Source: Treponema sp.
Lineage (GTDB): Bacteria; Spirochaetota; Spirochaetia; Treponematales; Treponemataceae
Length of the DNA stretch: 13,526 bases
Assembly: GCA_016294035.1 (NCBI GenBank)
Contig: JAEDCT010000035.1
Location: forward strand, 1-13,526
Direction of reading: 5' to 3'
Below, piece after piece: positions 13,192 to 13,526 of this stretch; the stretch's first letter is position 1, and every line of letters begins with the position of its first letter. A model generated the notes under the pieces. That model was not told where the DNA came from. It did not search any database and saw nothing but the letters and a program-made list of their open reading frames with translations. The position numbers and the translations under genes were made by a program.

Positions 13192-13420
13192 TCATCTTTC
13201 AAATATTTTAGTCGAATCAAATGGCTTTTGGATAAAGTTAACAACTCCAAGTCCGCTTGCTTTTGTTTTCTGTTCAGATTTTTTAAGAAAAATCAAAAAA
13301 CTCCGGAAAAACAAAATAGAAGCTAAAAAAATAAAAGGTAAAAAAACTAAGTGAACAAAAGGATATTTACCACTGTAAAAAAAAGTGAACAAACTGAATG
13401 TGGAAAACCAAGCACAACAT
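13192..13420 (-). pseudogene. Possible small membrane-protein gene with a homopolymer frameshift
   Basis: On the minus strand an ATG at 13420 follows a good GGCAGGAG site, opens a 17-codon frame (MLCLVFHIQFVHFF...) and hits a stop just past a run of eight T (13384-13377). Deleting one T would join it to a longer open frame ending at 13192: about 74 residues in all, with one hydrophobic helix (VHLVFLPFIFLASILFF) and a basic, Lys/Gln-rich tail. The longer frame alone could only start at TTG 13392 without a ribosome site. Family not recognised; it may equally be non-coding rRNA-flanking DNA. Confidence 0.25.
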
Positions 13421-13424
13421 TATT

Positions 13425-13493
13425 ATCTCCTGCCGAACTGAACTGCATTGACTCCGGACGAACCGGCAGGTCCACCAGGGCAGAGTACCCGGT
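13425..13493 (-). other. GC-rich inverted-repeat island downstream of the 5S rRNA gene
   Basis: Within AT-rich surroundings this stretch is clearly GC-rich and carries the inverted repeat CCTGCCG (13429-13435) / CGGCAGG (13464-13470) with a 28-base loop, plus nested CCGG elements. It lies 14 bases past the 5S 3' end on the rRNA-transcribed strand. It could be a processing or antitermination-release structure, a fragment of an RNA gene, or a remnant ORF; two minus-strand frames are open through it. With 13110-13424 it completes the 397-base stretch after the Rrf2 gene. Confidence 0.35.
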
Positions 13494-13506
13494 TTAAAAT
13501 AAAAAA

Positions 13507-13526
13507 GCCGGCAGCTTCCTACTTTC
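13507..13526 (-). rRNA. 5S ribosomal RNA, 3' end only (cut by the window edge)
   Basis: On the minus strand the last 20 bases read GAAAGTAGG, AAGCTGCCGGC, matching the 3' end of bacterial 5S rRNA (E. coli: GAGAGTAGGGAACTGCCAGGC). Six T follow at once (13506-13501). The rest of the gene, and presumably 23S and 16S, lie beyond the right edge and are transcribed leftward, towards the Rrf2 gene. Confidence 0.8.

Noticed and set aside
13425..13493. tRNA gene next to the 5S rRNA
   Set aside because: A GGTTCG resembling a T-loop is present, but no acceptor stem, anticodon arm or D arm can be folded around it.
1..13526. CRISPR arrays, insertion sequences, transposases, phage genes
   Set aside because: No regularly spaced short repeats, terminal inverted repeats flanking a transposase, or recognisable phage or transposase proteins were found on either strand.

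Overview
The window is AT-rich and looks like a host-associated spirochaete of the Treponema type. This is inferred from three things: a C-S lyase resembling Treponema denticola cystalysin, a lipoprotein with BspA-type leucine-rich repeats, and strong AGGAG-type ribosome binding sites throughout. I could not run a taxonomic search, so the genus is an inference.

Left part (1-5005, all minus strand): an accessory stretch of poorly characterised genes in three transcription blocks. Block 3 (rightmost) holds an unknown 211-aa protein (4370-5005) and an LRR lipoprotein (3478-4284). Block 2 is a three-gene run: a cysteine-rich, probably metal-binding membrane protein (2672-3181), a coiled-coil protein (1565-2629) and a single-pass membrane protein (846-1568). 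Block 1 is a small exported protein (53-505). Blocks are separated by a repeated intergenic cassette, nearly identical at 601-794 and 3279-3470. In transcription order it contains a GC-rich terminator for the upstream block, a conserved motif, a Shine-Dalgarno-like sequence with no ORF, two fixed hairpins, and then two hairpins next to the downstream gene whose stems differ between copies by compensatory changes. A degraded relative lies at about 5027-5082.

Right part (5158-13109, plus strand): a compact nine-gene operon. It has a consensus-like promoter (5163-5191) bracketed by two identical inverted repeats (ACCTA-N9-TAGGT) exactly 40 bp apart. Gene order is short-chain dehydrogenase, URO-D-superfamily protein with a HxC...C zinc-type signature, polar amino acid ABC transporter (lipoprotein binding protein, two permeases, ATPase), Cys/Met-metabolism PLP lyase, MalY/PatB (cystalysin-like) C-S lyase, and an Rrf2-family repressor. 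The most economical reading is uptake and breakdown of a sulfur amino acid or S-alkyl-cysteine-like compound, repressed by the terminal Rrf2 protein, which is CymR-like because it lacks the three-cysteine Fe-S cluster motif. A terminator with overlapping alternative hairpins sits between the binding protein and the permeases.

Right edge (13110-13526): a weak terminator, a small doubtful membrane ORF on the minus strand with a possible homopolymer frameshift, a GC-rich inverted-repeat island, and the 3' end of a 5S rRNA gene (minus strand) cut by the window edge. An rRNA operon therefore lies just outside and converges on the sulfur operon.
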